The notes: generated from the letters alone by a model not told the origin. DNA of 64,000 bases from Hydrogenophilales bacterium (GCA_023258975.1 JAHFRD010000002.1:1-64000), one strand, 5' to 3'; positions 1 through 9,016 are shown, counted from the first letter of the stretch. A program made the numbers and translations.

Positions 1-1
1 C

Positions 2-187
2 CAGGCGGTGGCGGTGTTCCGCGTGGCGTCGGCATCCTTGCCGGCGGGTGGGCGGAACGCCCACGTTGCCCGCGCCACCCCCGTTCCCAGTCGCCCCACC
101 CCGCGCGCCCCCGCCCCGGTCAGGGCAATGGCCAAATCCACCACCTCCGCCCGTTCCGGCGCGGAGGATGAGTGGACAGAGTTCTAA
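2..187 (+). CDS. C-terminal end of a methyl-accepting chemotaxis protein (partial)
   Basis: An open frame entering from the left edge ends with TAA at 185-187. It reads QAVAVFRVA, then a Pro/Ala/Arg-rich stretch, and finishes DEWTEF. The pattern of a final receptor helix (QAVAVF), a flexible linker and a terminal aromatic pentapeptide is typical of chemoreceptors. The last five residues, EWTEF, fit the xWxxF tether (NWETF in enteric Tar/Tsr) that docks CheR and CheB. The next gene is cheR, which supports the reading. The start, ligand-binding region and membrane segments lie outside the window. The identification is inferred from about 60 residues, so it is good but not certain. Confidence 0.72.
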   Translation, partial: QAVAVFRVASASLPAGGRNAHVARATPVPSRPTPRAPAPVRAMAKSTTSARSGAEDEWTEF

Positions 188-193
188 GGGCGC

Positions 194-248
194 GCCGGCC
201 CCCTCGCCGACGTCTTTGAAAAAACGCCGGCTGGAAGCCGGCGCTACA
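194..248. repeat. Palindromic repeat, family B (GCCGGCGCTACA type)
   Basis: This element lies between the chemoreceptor stop and cheR and ends in GCCGGCTGGAAGCCGGCGCTACA-type sequence. The same motif recurs at many intergenic sites in the window (for example 16801, 30817, 41225, 58279). It can fold into a GC-rich hairpin and may limit transcription from the receptor gene into cheR. Confidence 0.75.
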
Positions 249-261
249 CAAGAAGGGCAAC

Positions 262-1119
262 ATGGCCGAAGCCATAACGACACAACGGGAATTCGTCTTC
301 TCGCGCCGGGACTTCGAGGAAGTCCGCAAGATGATTTACGACCATGCCGGCATCGCGCTCACCGAAGCCAAGGAGGACATGGTGTACAGCCGCCTGGCGC
401 GGCGTCTGCGCGCGACCGGCCTGAGGAGTTTCCAGGATTATCTGGCGCTGATCCGTTCCGGCGACGAAGTGGAATGGGAAGCCTTCGTCAATTCGCTGAC
501 CACCAACCTCACCGATTTCTTCCGCGAGGCGCACCACTTCCACCTCCTCAAGGATTTCCTGCGCGCGCGCCGCGATCGCCCGATCACGGTATGGTGTTCC
601 GCCTCCAGCACCGGCGAGGAACCCTATTCCATCGCCATGACGGCGGTGGAGGCCTTTGGCGGCTTCAACGCACCGGTACACATCATCGCCTCCGACCTGG
701 ATACCAACGTATTGAAGAAAGGCCAGGAAGGCGTGTATCCGCTGGAACGCATCAAGAAGCTCTCCGAGGCCCAGCAGCGCCAATTTTTCCTGAAAGGCAC
801 CGGCGAGCGCGCCGGTATGGTGAAAGTGAAACCGGAACTGGCGGCGATGGTGAAATTCTTCCGCCTCAACCTGCTCGACGCGAGTTGGCCGGTGAAGGGA
901 GGGCTGGATGCCATTTTCTGCCGCAACGTGATGATCTACTTCGACAAACCCACGCAATACACCTTGTTGAAGAAGATGAAACCGTTGCTGAAAGCGGATG
1001 GCCTGCTGTTCGTGGGCCACTCCGAGGCGCTCTACCACGCCACCGACCTGTTCCACCTGCGCGGCCAGACGGTGTACGAACATGCGGACCACCATCCGCC
1101 GGGGAGAGAGCACAAATGA
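262..1119 (+). CDS. cheR: Chemotaxis protein methyltransferase CheR
   Basis: The 285-aa product is a SAM-dependent methyltransferase that adds methyl groups to glutamates of chemoreceptors during adaptation. The N-terminal CheR helical domain covers about residues 10-75 and the catalytic domain follows. Family motifs are visible: TNLTDFFRE at 81-89, the SAM-binding CSASSTGEEPYS at about 112-123, and IFCRNVMIYFD near residue 215. Length is normal for the family. The ATG at 262 follows AGAAGGGCAAC, a usable ribosome site. It heads cheR-cheD-cheB, and the preceding receptor ends in a CheR-docking-type pentapeptide. Confidence 0.96.
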   Translation: MAEAITTQREFVFSRRDFEEVRKMIYDHAGIALTEAKEDMVYSRLARRLRATGLRSFQDYLALIRSGDEVEWEAFVNSLTTNLTDFFREAHHFHLLKDFLRARRDRPITVWCSASSTGEEPYSIAMTAVEAFGGFNAPVHIIASDLDTNVLKKGQEGVYPLERIKKLSEAQQRQFFLKGTGERAGMVKVKPELAAMVKFFRLNLLDASWPVKGGLDAIFCRNVMIYFDKPTQYTLLKKMKPLLKADGLLFVGHSEALYHATDLFHLRGQTVYEHADHHPPGREHK

Positions 1120-1171
1120 CCCTGGAAGCTTTGGTCGCGGGATGCCGCGCCTCCGTGGTGAGGAATCTCCC

Positions 1172-1783
1172 ATGACCACCCATACCTTTGAAGAGGTTCT
1201 CGCGCCCAACCATTATTTCGACCGCAATTTCGACATCGAGGCGGCCAAGATTCTGCCGGGCGAGTATTACGTCACCGGACGCGACATGTTGCTGGTGACG
1301 GTGCTGGGTTCCTGCGTGGCGGCATGCATCCGAGACCCCAAGAGCGGCATCGGCGGCATGAACCATTTCATGCTGCCCGAGAGCGGCGACAAGCGCGATG
1401 TGGTCTCGTCCTCGATGCGCTACGGTGGCTATGCGATGGAAGTGCTGGTCAACCAGCTGGTCAAGCTGGGCGCGGCCCGTTCCCGCCTGGAAGCCAAGGT
1501 GTTCGGCGGCGGCGCGGTGCTGCGCGGCTTCACCACGGTGAATGTGGGTGAGCGCAACAGTGAATTTGTCCTGGAATATCTGCAAACCGAGCGCATCAAG
1601 GTGGTCTCGCAAGACCTGATGGGGCTCTACCCGCGCAAGGTCTATTACTTCCCGTCCAGCGGACGGGTCATGGTGCGCAAGCTCAAGACCGTGCACAACA
1701 ACACCATCATCGAACGCGAACAACTCTACGGCCAGCGCCTCAAGTCCTCCAGCATCGCGGGGGATGTGGAACTGTTCACCTGA
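1172..1783 (+). CDS. cheD: Chemoreceptor glutamine deamidase CheD
   Basis: The 203-aa product is a CheD deamidase, which converts specific receptor glutamines to glutamates and so opens them to CheR methylation. The catalytic cysteine lies in GSCVAACI (Cys48) and the partner histidine in GGMNHFMLP (His65), both in the expected order. The motif [10 protein letters not shown] is also typical. The start chosen (ATG at 1172, after AGGAATCTCCC) gives a family-sized protein; a longer upstream reading only overlaps cheR. The gene sits 8 bases before cheB, consistent with one operon. Confidence 0.95.
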   Translation: MTTHTFEEVLAPNHYFDRNFDIEAAKILPGEYYVTGRDMLLVTVLGSCVAACIRDPKSGIGGMNHFMLPESGDKRDVVSSSMRYGGYAMEVLVNQLVKLGAARSRLEAKVFGGGAVLRGFTTVNVGERNSEFVLEYLQTERIKVVSQDLMGLYPRKVYYFPSSGRVMVRKLKTVHNNTIIEREQLYGQRLKSSSIAGDVELFT

Positions 1784-1791
1784 ACGAAGAC

Positions 1792-2841
1792 ATGACCAAG
1801 ATAAAAGTTCTCATCATCGACGACTCCGCGCTGATCCGCAGCCTCATGCGCGAGATCATCAACGGCCAGCCGGACATGGAAGTGGTGGGGCAGGCGCCCG
1901 ACCCGCTCACCGCGCGCGAGATGATCAAGCAGCTCAATCCGGACGTGCTGACCCTGGACGTGGAAATGCCGCGCATGAACGGGCTGGAGTTCCTGGAAAA
2001 GCTCATGCGCCTGCGCCCCATGCCGGTGTTGATGGTGTCCACCCTGACCGAGAAGGGCAACGAAATCACGCTCAAGGCGCTGGAACTGGGCGCGGTGGAT
2101 TTCATCACCAAACCCGGCGTCGGCGTCACCGATGGCCTGGGTGAACTGAGCGACGAGATCGGTGACAAGATCCGCGCCGCCGCGCGCGCCCGCATCCGCC
2201 GCCACGCGCTGAACGAGGCCCCGCCGGATCGGCCGCATCCACTGACCGGGCATATCCTCAACACCACCGAGAAAATCGTGTTCGTCGGCTCCTCCACGGG
2301 CGGCACCGAGGCGCTCAAGGAATTCCTCACGCGCATGCCCGCCACTTCGCCGGCCGTGATGATCACCCAGCACATGCCGGAAGCCTTCACCCGCTCCTTC
2401 GCGCAGCGCCTCAACGGCCTGTCGGCGATGACGGTGAAGGAGGCCGAGCACAACGAGCGGGTGGTGCCCGGCCACGCCTACATCGCCCCCGGCCATTCCC
2501 ATCTGTCGCTCAGGAAAAGCGGCGCCTACTACTACACCGAGTTGTCGCAGGCGGCCCCGGTGAATCGGCACCGGCCCTCGGTGGATGTGCTGTTCGACAG
2601 CGCCGCGAAAATCGCGGGGCCGAATGCGCTGGGCGTCATCATGACCGGCATGGGCAAGGACGGCGCGGTGGGCATGCTCGCCATGCGCCAGGCCGGCGCC
2701 TACACCATCGCCCAGGATGAGGCCTCCTGCGTGGTGTTCGGCATGCCCAAGGCGGCCATCGACCTGGGCGCGGCGGTCGAGGTGACCAGCCTCAACGACA
2801 TCGCCGGCCGCGTACTGGATCGTCTGGGAAGGCGCGGCTAA
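1792..2841 (+). CDS. cheB: Protein-glutamate methylesterase/deamidase CheB
   Basis: The 349-aa response regulator removes methyl groups from chemoreceptors and is activated by CheA phosphorylation. The receiver domain (about 1-120) contains DD at 10-11 and the phosphoacceptor in LTLDVEMP (Asp56). The C-terminal esterase domain carries the catalytic serine in [10 protein letters not shown], the histidine in TQHMPEAFT and the aspartate in [12 protein letters not shown]. Length matches the family. It is the last gene of cheR-cheD-cheB. CheA, CheW and CheY are not in the window and presumably lie upstream. Confidence 0.96.
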   Translation: MTKIKVLIIDDSALIRSLMREIINGQPDMEVVGQAPDPLTAREMIKQLNPDVLTLDVEMPRMNGLEFLEKLMRLRPMPVLMVSTLTEKGNEITLKALELGAVDFITKPGVGVTDGLGELSDEIGDKIRAAARARIRRHALNEAPPDRPHPLTGHILNTTEKIVFVGSSTGGTEALKEFLTRMPATSPAVMITQHMPEAFTRSFAQRLNGLSAMTVKEAEHNERVVPGHAYIAPGHSHLSLRKSGAYYYTELSQAAPVNRHRPSVDVLFDSAAKIAGPNALGVIMTGMGKDGAVGMLAMRQAGAYTIAQDEASCVVFGMPKAAIDLGAAVEVTSLNDIAGRVLDRLGRRG

Positions 2842-2884
2842 CTTTCATGGCTGGACACAAACCACTCCCGATGAAGAAATTCAC

Positions 2885-2946
2885 CGTAGGAGCGGGCTTG
2901 CCCGCGATTGCCACGGTTGCTATCGCGGGCAAGCCCGCTCCTACGG
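2885..2946. repeat. Palindromic repeat, family A (GTAGGAGCGGGCTTGCCCGCG type)
   Basis: Two inverted arms, each starting GTAGGAGCGGGCTTGCCCGC, face each other across a short centre. This resembles the REP elements known from Pseudomonas. It lies between cheB and the STAS gene and may act as a transcription barrier or mRNA-stabilising hairpin. Other copies are at 13704, 19000 (inside nirB), 26596, 32803 (half) and 39660. Confidence 0.85.
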
Positions 2947-3034
2947 TCGGGACGGTGTGCTTCACGTCAAACGCCCCTCAAGAAAAACCACCCGACGCCG
3001 ATAAGCAAACACGCCAAGTTAACGGAGTACCGAC

Positions 3035-3343
3035 ATGCTGATTGCCAACGAAGTAAGCGGCGACCGCGCCACCCTGACGCTGGGCGGCCGCTTCGATTTC
3101 CACTCGCACCGGGATTTCCGCTCCGCCTACGAGAAGATTCTGGAAACCGGCGCCGTGCGTGAAATCACCATCCATTTCGGTGAAGTCGATTACCTCGACA
3201 GTTCCGCCCTGGGGATGCTGCTGCTGCTGCGCGAGAAGGCCGAGGGCACGGGCAAGAGCGTGATCCTGGCCGGACTGCACGGCACCGTCAAACAGGTTCT
3301 GGACATCGCCAATTTCGGCAAACTGTTCAGCATCAAGGCCTGA
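3035..3343 (+). CDS. STAS-domain anti-sigma factor antagonist-like protein
   Basis: The 102-aa product is a single STAS domain of the SpoIIAA/RsbV type. The conserved loop VDYLDSSALGMLLLLRE (about residues 50-66) holds the serine that is phosphorylated and dephosphorylated in partner-switching systems. A strong ribosome site (ACGGAGTACCGAC) precedes the ATG. The next gene encodes a receiver/PP2C phosphatase/ATPase protein, so this small protein is probably its substrate. The arrangement recalls HsbA-HsbR of Pseudomonas aeruginosa. The downstream target (anti-sigma factor, cyclase or other) is unknown. Confidence 0.9.
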   Translation: MLIANEVSGDRATLTLGGRFDFHSHRDFRSAYEKILETGAVREITIHFGEVDYLDSSALGMLLLLREKAEGTGKSVILAGLHGTVKQVLDIANFGKLFSIKA

Positions 3344-3374
3344 TCGAGTTCCTTCCACAACCGACAGGCCACCC

Positions 3375-5174
3375 GTGTCCAGCCACAGCCTCTCCATCCT
3401 GATCGTCGACGACACTCCCACCAACGCCAAGCAATTGGAGGCGGTGGCGCGCAAACTGGGCCACCACACGATCCTGGCCGGCAATGGAGAGGAAGCCATC
3501 GCCAGGTTCCAGTCGGAGCAACCCGACCTGATCTTCCTGGACATCATGATGCCGGTGATGGACGGCATCACGGCGGCGCGGCACATCCGCGCGCTGCCCA
3601 GCGAGAAATGGACCCCCATCGTCTTCTTCTCCGCGCTGGATCAGATGCAGGACATCGTGCGCGGCCTGGAGGCGGGGGGCGACGATTACATCGTCAAGCC
3701 GGCCTCACTGCACATCCTGCGCGCCAAGATCAACAGCTACGCCCGCATGTTGAGCCTGCAACGCGAGGCGCGCGCCAACGCCGAGGAGCTGCGCAACTGG
3801 CGCATGGACGCGGAAGAGCAATCGCGCCTCGGCGCCCACGTCATGAGCCGGCTCACCGACGCTTCCGGTCTGCGCGACCCGATGATTCGCCACTTCAACA
3901 TGCCGGCGGAAACCTTCAGCGGCGACCTGCTGTGCGCCGCGCGCGCGCCGGGCGAAGTGCTCAACGTATTGCTGGCCGACGCCGCCGGCCACGGCCTGGC
4001 CGCCGCGCTCTCCGCCATGCCGCTGACCCAGGCGTTCTACAGCATGACCGCGAAGGGCTTTCCGCTGCCTTCGATCGCCGAGGAACTCAACCGCAAGCTC
4101 AAGTCCATCCTGCCCCCCGACCGCTTCGTGGCGGCCACCCTGGCCGCCATCGACGTGCGCAACCAGACCGTGGAAGTCTGGAACGGCGGCAATCCGGACG
4201 CGTTGTTCCTCAATGCGCGCGGCGAAGTCGCCATGCAATGGGCGTCGAATCACCCGCCCCTGGGCATCCTCCCGGACAAACTGTTTTCCGGCATGACCGA
4301 GACCGTGGTGTTCCATGAGCCTGGCGATCTGGTGCTCTGCTCGGACGGCCTTACCGAGGCGGAAAATCCGGCCGGCGGCTGGTTCTCCATCGACGGCGTG
4401 CGCGACGCCATGAGCCAGGCGCGCGGCAGCGAAGCGCGCTTTTCCAGCCTGCTGCAAGGCGTGATGGATCATCTCGGCGGCCATCCCGGGCGCGACGACA
4501 TCTCCGCCCTGCTGGTTTCGGTGCCGATCGACCGCCGCCGACAGATCCGCTTCGATACGCCGACGCCCTCACACCAGGGGCATCTGGCGGAGTGGCGGCT
4601 GGATTTGTCCTACGGCGCCCAGGAGCTGCGTTATATCGACGTGGTGCCGGCCGTGCTCGGCTTCGTCACCCAGATTCAAGCGCTCAAGGCGCATCAGGGC
4701 GCGCTGTTCCTGATCTTCTCGGAACTGTTCAACAACGCGCTGGATCACGGCCTGCTCGGCCTGGACTCGGCCACCAAGAGCTGGATCGGCGGTTTCGAGC
4801 TGTATATGCGCCAGCGCGGCGAACGTCTGGCGAAACTGCGCACCGGGCGCATCGACATCGCGTTCCAGCTGCACCAGATCGACTCGCGCGCGGTGCTCGA
4901 CATCAGCATGACCGACACCGGGCCCGGCTTCGATTTCGAGAAGCGCCTGAACAACCCGGATGCTCTGGGTGCCGGCAATGAGCTGGCGTATGGGCGCGGC
5001 ATCGCCCTGGTGAAGAACCTGTGCGGTCAGGTGGTGTACTCGGGTAACGGCAACAAGGTCTGGGTGCGCTACGTGGTGTCCGATCTGATCGTCGAAAGCG
5101 AGGAAGCCGAAGTCGAAACCGCCACGCAACATTCGGATGGCGCGGGCGATGATACGGATCTGGTGATGTTCTGA
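3375..5174 (+). CDS. Response regulator with PP2C (SpoIIE) phosphatase and HATPase domains
   Basis: The 599-aa protein starts with GTG. The receiver domain (about 5-125) has VDDT and the phosphoacceptor in LIFLDIMMP. A coiled linker leads to a PP2C/SpoIIE phosphatase (about 175-385) with GDLLCA, LADAAGHGLAAAL and GRDDIS metal-site motifs. A C-terminal GHKL ATPase (about 440-585) has an N-box ELFNNALDHG, DTGPGFD and YGRGIALV, like RsbW/SpoIIAB kinases. One polypeptide thus holds both an opposing phosphatase and a probable kinase for the STAS protein encoded just upstream. The layout is that of HsbR. Function in this organism is inferred. Confidence 0.9.
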   Translation: MSSHSLSILIVDDTPTNAKQLEAVARKLGHHTILAGNGEEAIARFQSEQPDLIFLDIMMPVMDGITAARHIRALPSEKWTPIVFFSALDQMQDIVRGLEAGGDDYIVKPASLHILRAKINSYARMLSLQREARANAEELRNWRMDAEEQSRLGAHVMSRLTDASGLRDPMIRHFNMPAETFSGDLLCAARAPGEVLNVLLADAAGHGLAAALSAMPLTQAFYSMTAKGFPLPSIAEELNRKLKSILPPDRFVAATLAAIDVRNQTVEVWNGGNPDALFLNARGEVAMQWASNHPPLGILPDKLFSGMTETVVFHEPGDLVLCSDGLTEAENPAGGWFSIDGVRDAMSQARGSEARFSSLLQGVMDHLGGHPGRDDISALLVSVPIDRRRQIRFDTPTPSHQGHLAEWRLDLSYGAQELRYIDVVPAVLGFVTQIQALKAHQGALFLIFSELFNNALDHGLLGLDSATKSWIGGFELYMRQRGERLAKLRTGRIDIAFQLHQIDSRAVLDISMTDTGPGFDFEKRLNNPDALGAGNELAYGRGIALVKNLCGQVVYSGNGNKVWVRYVVSDLIVESEEAEVETATQHSDGAGDDTDLVMF

Positions 5175-5200
5175 TGTAGCGCCGGCTTCCGGCCGGCCCG
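5175..5200. repeat. Half copy of palindromic repeat family B
   Basis: TGTAGCGCCGGCTTCCGGCCGGC starts one base after the phosphatase stop, in the 32-base gap between two convergent genes. It can form a short hairpin and may help terminate transcription from either side. Confidence 0.6.
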
Positions 5201-5206
5201 CGAGCG

Positions 5207-6475
5207 CTAAGGCGCCGCCTTCACCTGATTTCTCCCCTCATGCTTGGCCACATAGAGCGCCTCGTCGGCGGCCTGGATCAAGGTCTCACCGTTGCTGGCG
5301 GCGCCGTATTGCGACACGCCGGCCGACAGGCTGACCTGGAAGGTCTTGTCGCCGGCGTACTGGACGATGGCGGCGAAGCTCTCGCGGATGTTGTCGAGCA
5401 CCCGCAGCGCCCCCGCGATGGGCGTATCCGGCAGGGCCACGGCGAACTCCTCGCCGCCATAGCGGCCGATCACGTCGGCGCCGCGCAGGCGCTGCTTCAG
5501 TAGCCGGGACAGACTCTTGATGACCCGGTCGCCGGCCGGATGTCCATAGGTGTCATTCACCTTCTTGAACAGGTCGATGTCGATCAGCGCCACCGACAGG
5601 GGTTTGCCCTGGCGCTTGGCGCGCGCGGCTTCGGCGCGCAGGCGTTCCTTGAAACTGGTGTGGTTGAGCAGGCCGGTGAGGCTGTCGCGCACCATCAACG
5701 CGCGCAGGGCGCGGTAACGGATCACCCGGCTTTTCACCGCCGAGATCAGATGTTCGGGTTCGATCGGCTTGTGCAGGAACTCGTCACCACCCAGGCTCAT
5801 GGCCTCGCGCTGGCGGCCGACATCGCTTTCCGCCGAGAGAAACACGATGGGAATGGAGAGATAGGCATCCTGCTGGCGGATGACTTCGGCGATTTCCTCG
5901 CCCGAGGCGCCCGGCATGTTCATGTCCAGCAGGATCAGTTCCGGTGGCCGTTCGTTGAGCGCTTCCAGGGTCTTGAGCGGGTCGTTGACCACCTGGGTGA
6001 CAAATCCGGCCTCGTTCAGGTTGGCGGCATAGAAGGCGGCCAGGGCGGGGGAGTCGTCGACGATCAGCACGCGGCCGGCCTCGGCCTGGGGCGGCGCGGT
6101 GAGGCGATCCAGGGTATCGAGCAGGCTGGACATGTCGAGCGGCCGTGTGAAATAGGCCTGGCACCCCATGCGCACCGCGCCCAGGCGGGCGTCGATGCTG
6201 CCGCTGTTGGACATGCAGGCCAGCGGCACGCGGCCGGATAGCGCGGCCAGGGCGGACATGTCGGCTGCGGAAAGGCAGTTGTCGCCGCCACCGCAATCGA
6301 CCAGCGCGCCGGTGGGGTTACGGGTTTCGGCCGCCAACAACTCGGCGAGAGAGTCGAACAGCTCCGCCACATAGCCGTAATAACCAAGCTGCACGGCCGC
6401 TTCCCGCAGGTCGGCGGAGGACGCGGGCCAGAGGAAAATTGGCTTGCCGCCGTTGCCTGGTGGGTTTTCTTGCAT
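5207..6475 (-). CDS. Diguanylate cyclase with tandem receiver domains (PleD-like)
   Basis: The 422-aa protein has a degenerate N-terminal receiver-like domain (about 10-125, lacking a clear phosphoacceptor), a second intact receiver (about 135-255; VDDS, LILLDMNMP, KPIEP) and a C-terminal GGDEF domain (about 290-420). The active-site motif is RYGGEEF, an accepted active variant, followed by ALPDT. The product should make c-di-GMP in response to phosphorylation. It is convergent with the STAS/PP2C pair, in the place that the cyclase HsbD would suggest. Receiver-receiver-GGDEF order is as in PleD of Caulobacter. Confidence 0.9.
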   Translation of the reverse strand: MQENPPGNGGKPIFLWPASSADLREAAVQLGYYGYVAELFDSLAELLAAETRNPTGALVDCGGGDNCLSAADMSALAALSGRVPLACMSNSGSIDARLGAVRMGCQAYFTRPLDMSSLLDTLDRLTAPPQAEAGRVLIVDDSPALAAFYAANLNEAGFVTQVVNDPLKTLEALNERPPELILLDMNMPGASGEEIAEVIRQQDAYLSIPIVFLSAESDVGRQREAMSLGGDEFLHKPIEPEHLISAVKSRVIRYRALRALMVRDSLTGLLNHTSFKERLRAEAARAKRQGKPLSVALIDIDLFKKVNDTYGHPAGDRVIKSLSRLLKQRLRGADVIGRYGGEEFAVALPDTPIAGALRVLDNIRESFAAIVQYAGDKTFQVSLSAGVSQYGAASNGETLIQAADEALYVAKHEGRNQVKAAP

Positions 6476-6562
6476 GACTTTGCTCCGTTGTTCTATGTCG
6501 AAAGCACTATCGACAGAGCGCGAAAAAACTTGAGCGACGTCATCGGCCCGCGAGCGGGCCGC

Positions 6563-8287
6563 CTACCGGTTGATCTGTTCCAGGTGTTCCTGGATGCGGT
6601 CCGGGCGGCCGGCGCGCAGGAGTTTTTTCGCCATCGGCGCGAGTTCGCCGATATGGCTGCGCAGCACCTGCTGCTTCACCGTGAGAATGTGCGCCGGGTG
6701 CATGGAGAAGCGGGTCAGGCCCATGCCGAGCAGGAGGCGGGTGTATTTGGGATCACCGGCCATTTCACCGCACACCGAGACGGGTTTGCCCTGCTTGCGG
6801 CCGACCTTGAGGGTATGGTCGATCAACGCCAGCACGGAAGGATGCAGCGGGTCGTACAGGTGGGCGACGGTGTCGTCGGTGCGGTCGATGGCCAGGGTGT
6901 ACTGGATCAGGTCGTTGGTGCCGATCGAGAGGAAATCCAGCTTCTTCGCGAACCATTCCGCGGAAAGCGCGGCGGCGGGCACTTCGATCATGCCGCCGAT
7001 GGGGGTTTCCTCGTCGAACGGGGTGCCTTCCATGCGCAACATGCCGCGCACCGCCGCGATCATGGCCAGGGCCTGGTCGAGTTCGGTCAGGCTGGCCAGC
7101 ATCGGCAGCAGGATCTTGATCTGGCCGTAGTGGCTGGCGCGCAGCAGGGCGCGAATCTGGCTGATGAAGATTTGCGGCTCCGCCAGGCAGAGACGGATGG
7201 CGCGGCGGCCCAGCGCCGGGTTGACGCTGGTGTCGGTCAGCCAGCGCACCGATTTGTCGGCGCCCACGTCGAGGGTGCGAATCACCACGCAACGCCCCAC
7301 CATTTCCCGCGCCACATGCCGGTAGGCCTCGAATTGCTCGTCTTCGGAGGGCAGATCGTCGCGGTTGAGAAACAGGAATTCGCTGCGGAACAGGCCGATG
7401 CCGCTGGCGTTTTCTCCCCGCGCCAGCTTCACGTCCCCGGGCAGGTCGATATTGGCTTGCAGTTCCACTTCCTGGCCATCCAGGGTGGCGGAGGGGCTGG
7501 TCTTGAGGCGCCGCAGCTTCTTCTGTTCCAGATGCCACTGATTCCGGCGCAGGCGGTACTCGTCGAGGATGCCGGCATCCGGGTTGACGATGACCACGCC
7601 GGCGACGCCGTCGACGATCAGCCAGTCGCCCTCCTGGATCAGGGCGCGCGCGCTGTGCAGGGCCATCACCGAGGGCAGGCTGAGGCTGCGCGCGAGAATG
7701 GCGGTGTGCGAGGTGGAACCGCCCAGGTCGGTGATGAAGCCGGCGAAGTCGTGGCGCTTGAACAGCACCATGTCGGACGGCGACAGATCGTGCGCGACCA
7801 GGATGCTGTCGCCTTCCTCCGCGGGTTTCAGCGGCGCATGGCCGGGATGGCCCATGAGTTCCTTGAGCACCTTGTCGGCGACCTGGCGCACGTCGTTGCG
7901 GCGCTCGCGCAGGTAGTCGTCCTCGATCGCCTCGAACTGCGCGATCAACGCCTCGGTCTGCTGCGAGAGCGCCCATTCCGCGTTGCAGTGTTCGCTTTGG
8001 ATGAGCCGCTTGGGCGCCTCGGACAGCATGGCGTCGTTGAGAATCAACACATGCACGTTGAGGAAGGCGGAGAGTTCCGCCGGCGCGCCTTCCGGAATGT
8101 GCTCCCGCAAATCGAGCATTTCCGCGCGCACCGCAGCCACCGCTTCGGTGAAGCGCACCACCTCCGCGTCCAGGTGCTCCTCGCGCAACAGGTAATGCGG
8201 CGCTTCCAGGCGATCCTGTGAATAAAGCTGCGCCCGGCCGATGGCGTAGCCATTGGAGACGGCGACGCCGTGCAGGGAGAAGGTCAT
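6563..8287 (-). CDS. ptsI: Phosphoenolpyruvate-protein phosphotransferase (PTS enzyme I)
   Basis: The 574-aa enzyme I transfers phosphate from PEP to HPr. The N-terminal domain carries the phosphorylated histidine in GGSTSHTAILARS; the PEP-binding barrel has EFLFLNRDDLPSE, TLDVGADK, GGMIEVPAAAL and the SIGTNDLIQYTLAIDR signature. The start taken is the ATG giving MTFSLHGVAVSNG, the usual enzyme I N-terminus, not an ATG 30 bases upstream. It is the third gene after EIIA(Man) and HPr, the usual betaproteobacterial order. No sugar-specific EIIB/EIIC is present here, so the chain is probably regulatory. Confidence 0.96.
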   Translation of the reverse strand: MTFSLHGVAVSNGYAIGRAQLYSQDRLEAPHYLLREEHLDAEVVRFTEAVAAVRAEMLDLREHIPEGAPAELSAFLNVHVLILNDAMLSEAPKRLIQSEHCNAEWALSQQTEALIAQFEAIEDDYLRERRNDVRQVADKVLKELMGHPGHAPLKPAEEGDSILVAHDLSPSDMVLFKRHDFAGFITDLGGSTSHTAILARSLSLPSVMALHSARALIQEGDWLIVDGVAGVVIVNPDAGILDEYRLRRNQWHLEQKKLRRLKTSPSATLDGQEVELQANIDLPGDVKLARGENASGIGLFRSEFLFLNRDDLPSEDEQFEAYRHVAREMVGRCVVIRTLDVGADKSVRWLTDTSVNPALGRRAIRLCLAEPQIFISQIRALLRASHYGQIKILLPMLASLTELDQALAMIAAVRGMLRMEGTPFDEETPIGGMIEVPAAALSAEWFAKKLDFLSIGTNDLIQYTLAIDRTDDTVAHLYDPLHPSVLALIDHTLKVGRKQGKPVSVCGEMAGDPKYTRLLLGMGLTRFSMHPAHILTVKQQVLRSHIGELAPMAKKLLRAGRPDRIQEHLEQINR

Positions 8288-8330
8288 GATGAGGAACCTG
8301 GGAGCGGCCCGTCCCACTCAATCCGAAATT

Positions 8331-8600
8331 TCATTCCCCCTCCCCAAATTTGTCTTCGATCAGCGCCACCAGCGCGGTCATGGCCGCGTCCTCCTCGGGG
8401 CCGAAGGTTTCCAGCCGGATGCTGCTGCCGCGCGCGGCGGCCAGCATCATCACGCCCATGATGCTCTTGCCGTTGATGCGCCGCCCGTTGCGCGAGAGCC
8501 AGACTTCACAGGGAAAGCCGCTGGCGGTCTGGGTGAGCTTGGCGGAGGCGCGGGCGTGCAGCCCCAGCTTGTTGACGATTTCGATTTCGCGTTCAGGCAT
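8331..8600 (-). CDS. ptsH: Phosphocarrier protein HPr
   Basis: The 89-aa HPr-family protein has the phosphorylated histidine in NKLGLHARASAKL and the conserved serine-loop region NGKSIMGVMMLAA. The start chosen (MPEREIEIV) overlaps the end of the EIIA gene by eight bases, implying translational coupling. A longer form with eight extra N-terminal residues is possible but would deepen the overlap. It passes phosphate from enzyme I (next gene) to the EIIA(Man)-type protein encoded just upstream. Confidence 0.95.
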   Translation of the reverse strand: MPEREIEIVNKLGLHARASAKLTQTASGFPCEVWLSRNGRRINGKSIMGVMMLAAARGSSIRLETFGPEEDAAMTALVALIEDKFGEGE

Positions 8601-9009
8601 CGCTATATTCTTCCTCGGCGTCACGCGGAAGGATGTACATGACGCCGCCTTGCCCGCCCTGCACCGCCTTGCGGATCAGCAGGGAAAGCGTTTCATCGCG
8701 GTAGTTCAGGGCCTTGAGCAGCATCGGCAGATTGACCCCGGCCACCGCTTCCACATGTTCGTGCTGAATGAGTTTGCACACGGTATTGCAGGGCGTGGCG
8801 CCGTAGACATCGGTGAGGATCAGCACCCCCTTGCCGCGATCCAGGCGCGCGATCAGCGCGCGCGCGCGTTCCAGCATTTCGCCGGGATCGTCGGAAGAAG
8901 ATAGATCAAGGCTTTCCAGTTGCTCCGGGCGCTGTCCCAGCACATGGCCGGCACACTGGATAAGACTGTCGCCGAGATTGCCGTGGGCGACAATGAGGAG
9001 GGGAATCAT
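8593..9009 (-). CDS. PTS EIIA component, mannose (Man) type
   Basis: The 138-aa protein opens with MIPLLIVAHGNLGDSL, in which the histidine of VAHG is the phosphorylation site of EIIA(Man)-family proteins. LILTDVYGATPCNTV is also family-typical. It is the first gene of an EIIA-HPr-EI operon. Free-standing Man-type EIIA proteins in betaproteobacteria are thought to regulate rather than transport. The ATG is preceded by an unusual pyrimidine-rich leader (TTCCC repeats) with no clear ribosome site. Confidence 0.93.
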   Translation of the reverse strand: MIPLLIVAHGNLGDSLIQCAGHVLGQRPEQLESLDLSSSDDPGEMLERARALIARLDRGKGVLILTDVYGATPCNTVCKLIQHEHVEAVAGVNLPMLLKALNYRDETLSLLIRKAVQGGQGGVMYILPRDAEEEYSDA

Positions 9010-9016
9010 GGCCGAA

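Noticed and set aside
48-1175. Long plus-strand frame of 375 codons overlapping cheR
   Set aside because: It is Pro/Arg/Gly-rich, matches no family and shadows cheR in another frame, a common artefact of high-GC DNA.
2847-3041. Small frame between cheB and the STAS gene
   Set aside because: Most of it is translation of the family A palindrome ([10 protein letters not shown]...IAGKPAPT), with no ribosome site or homology.
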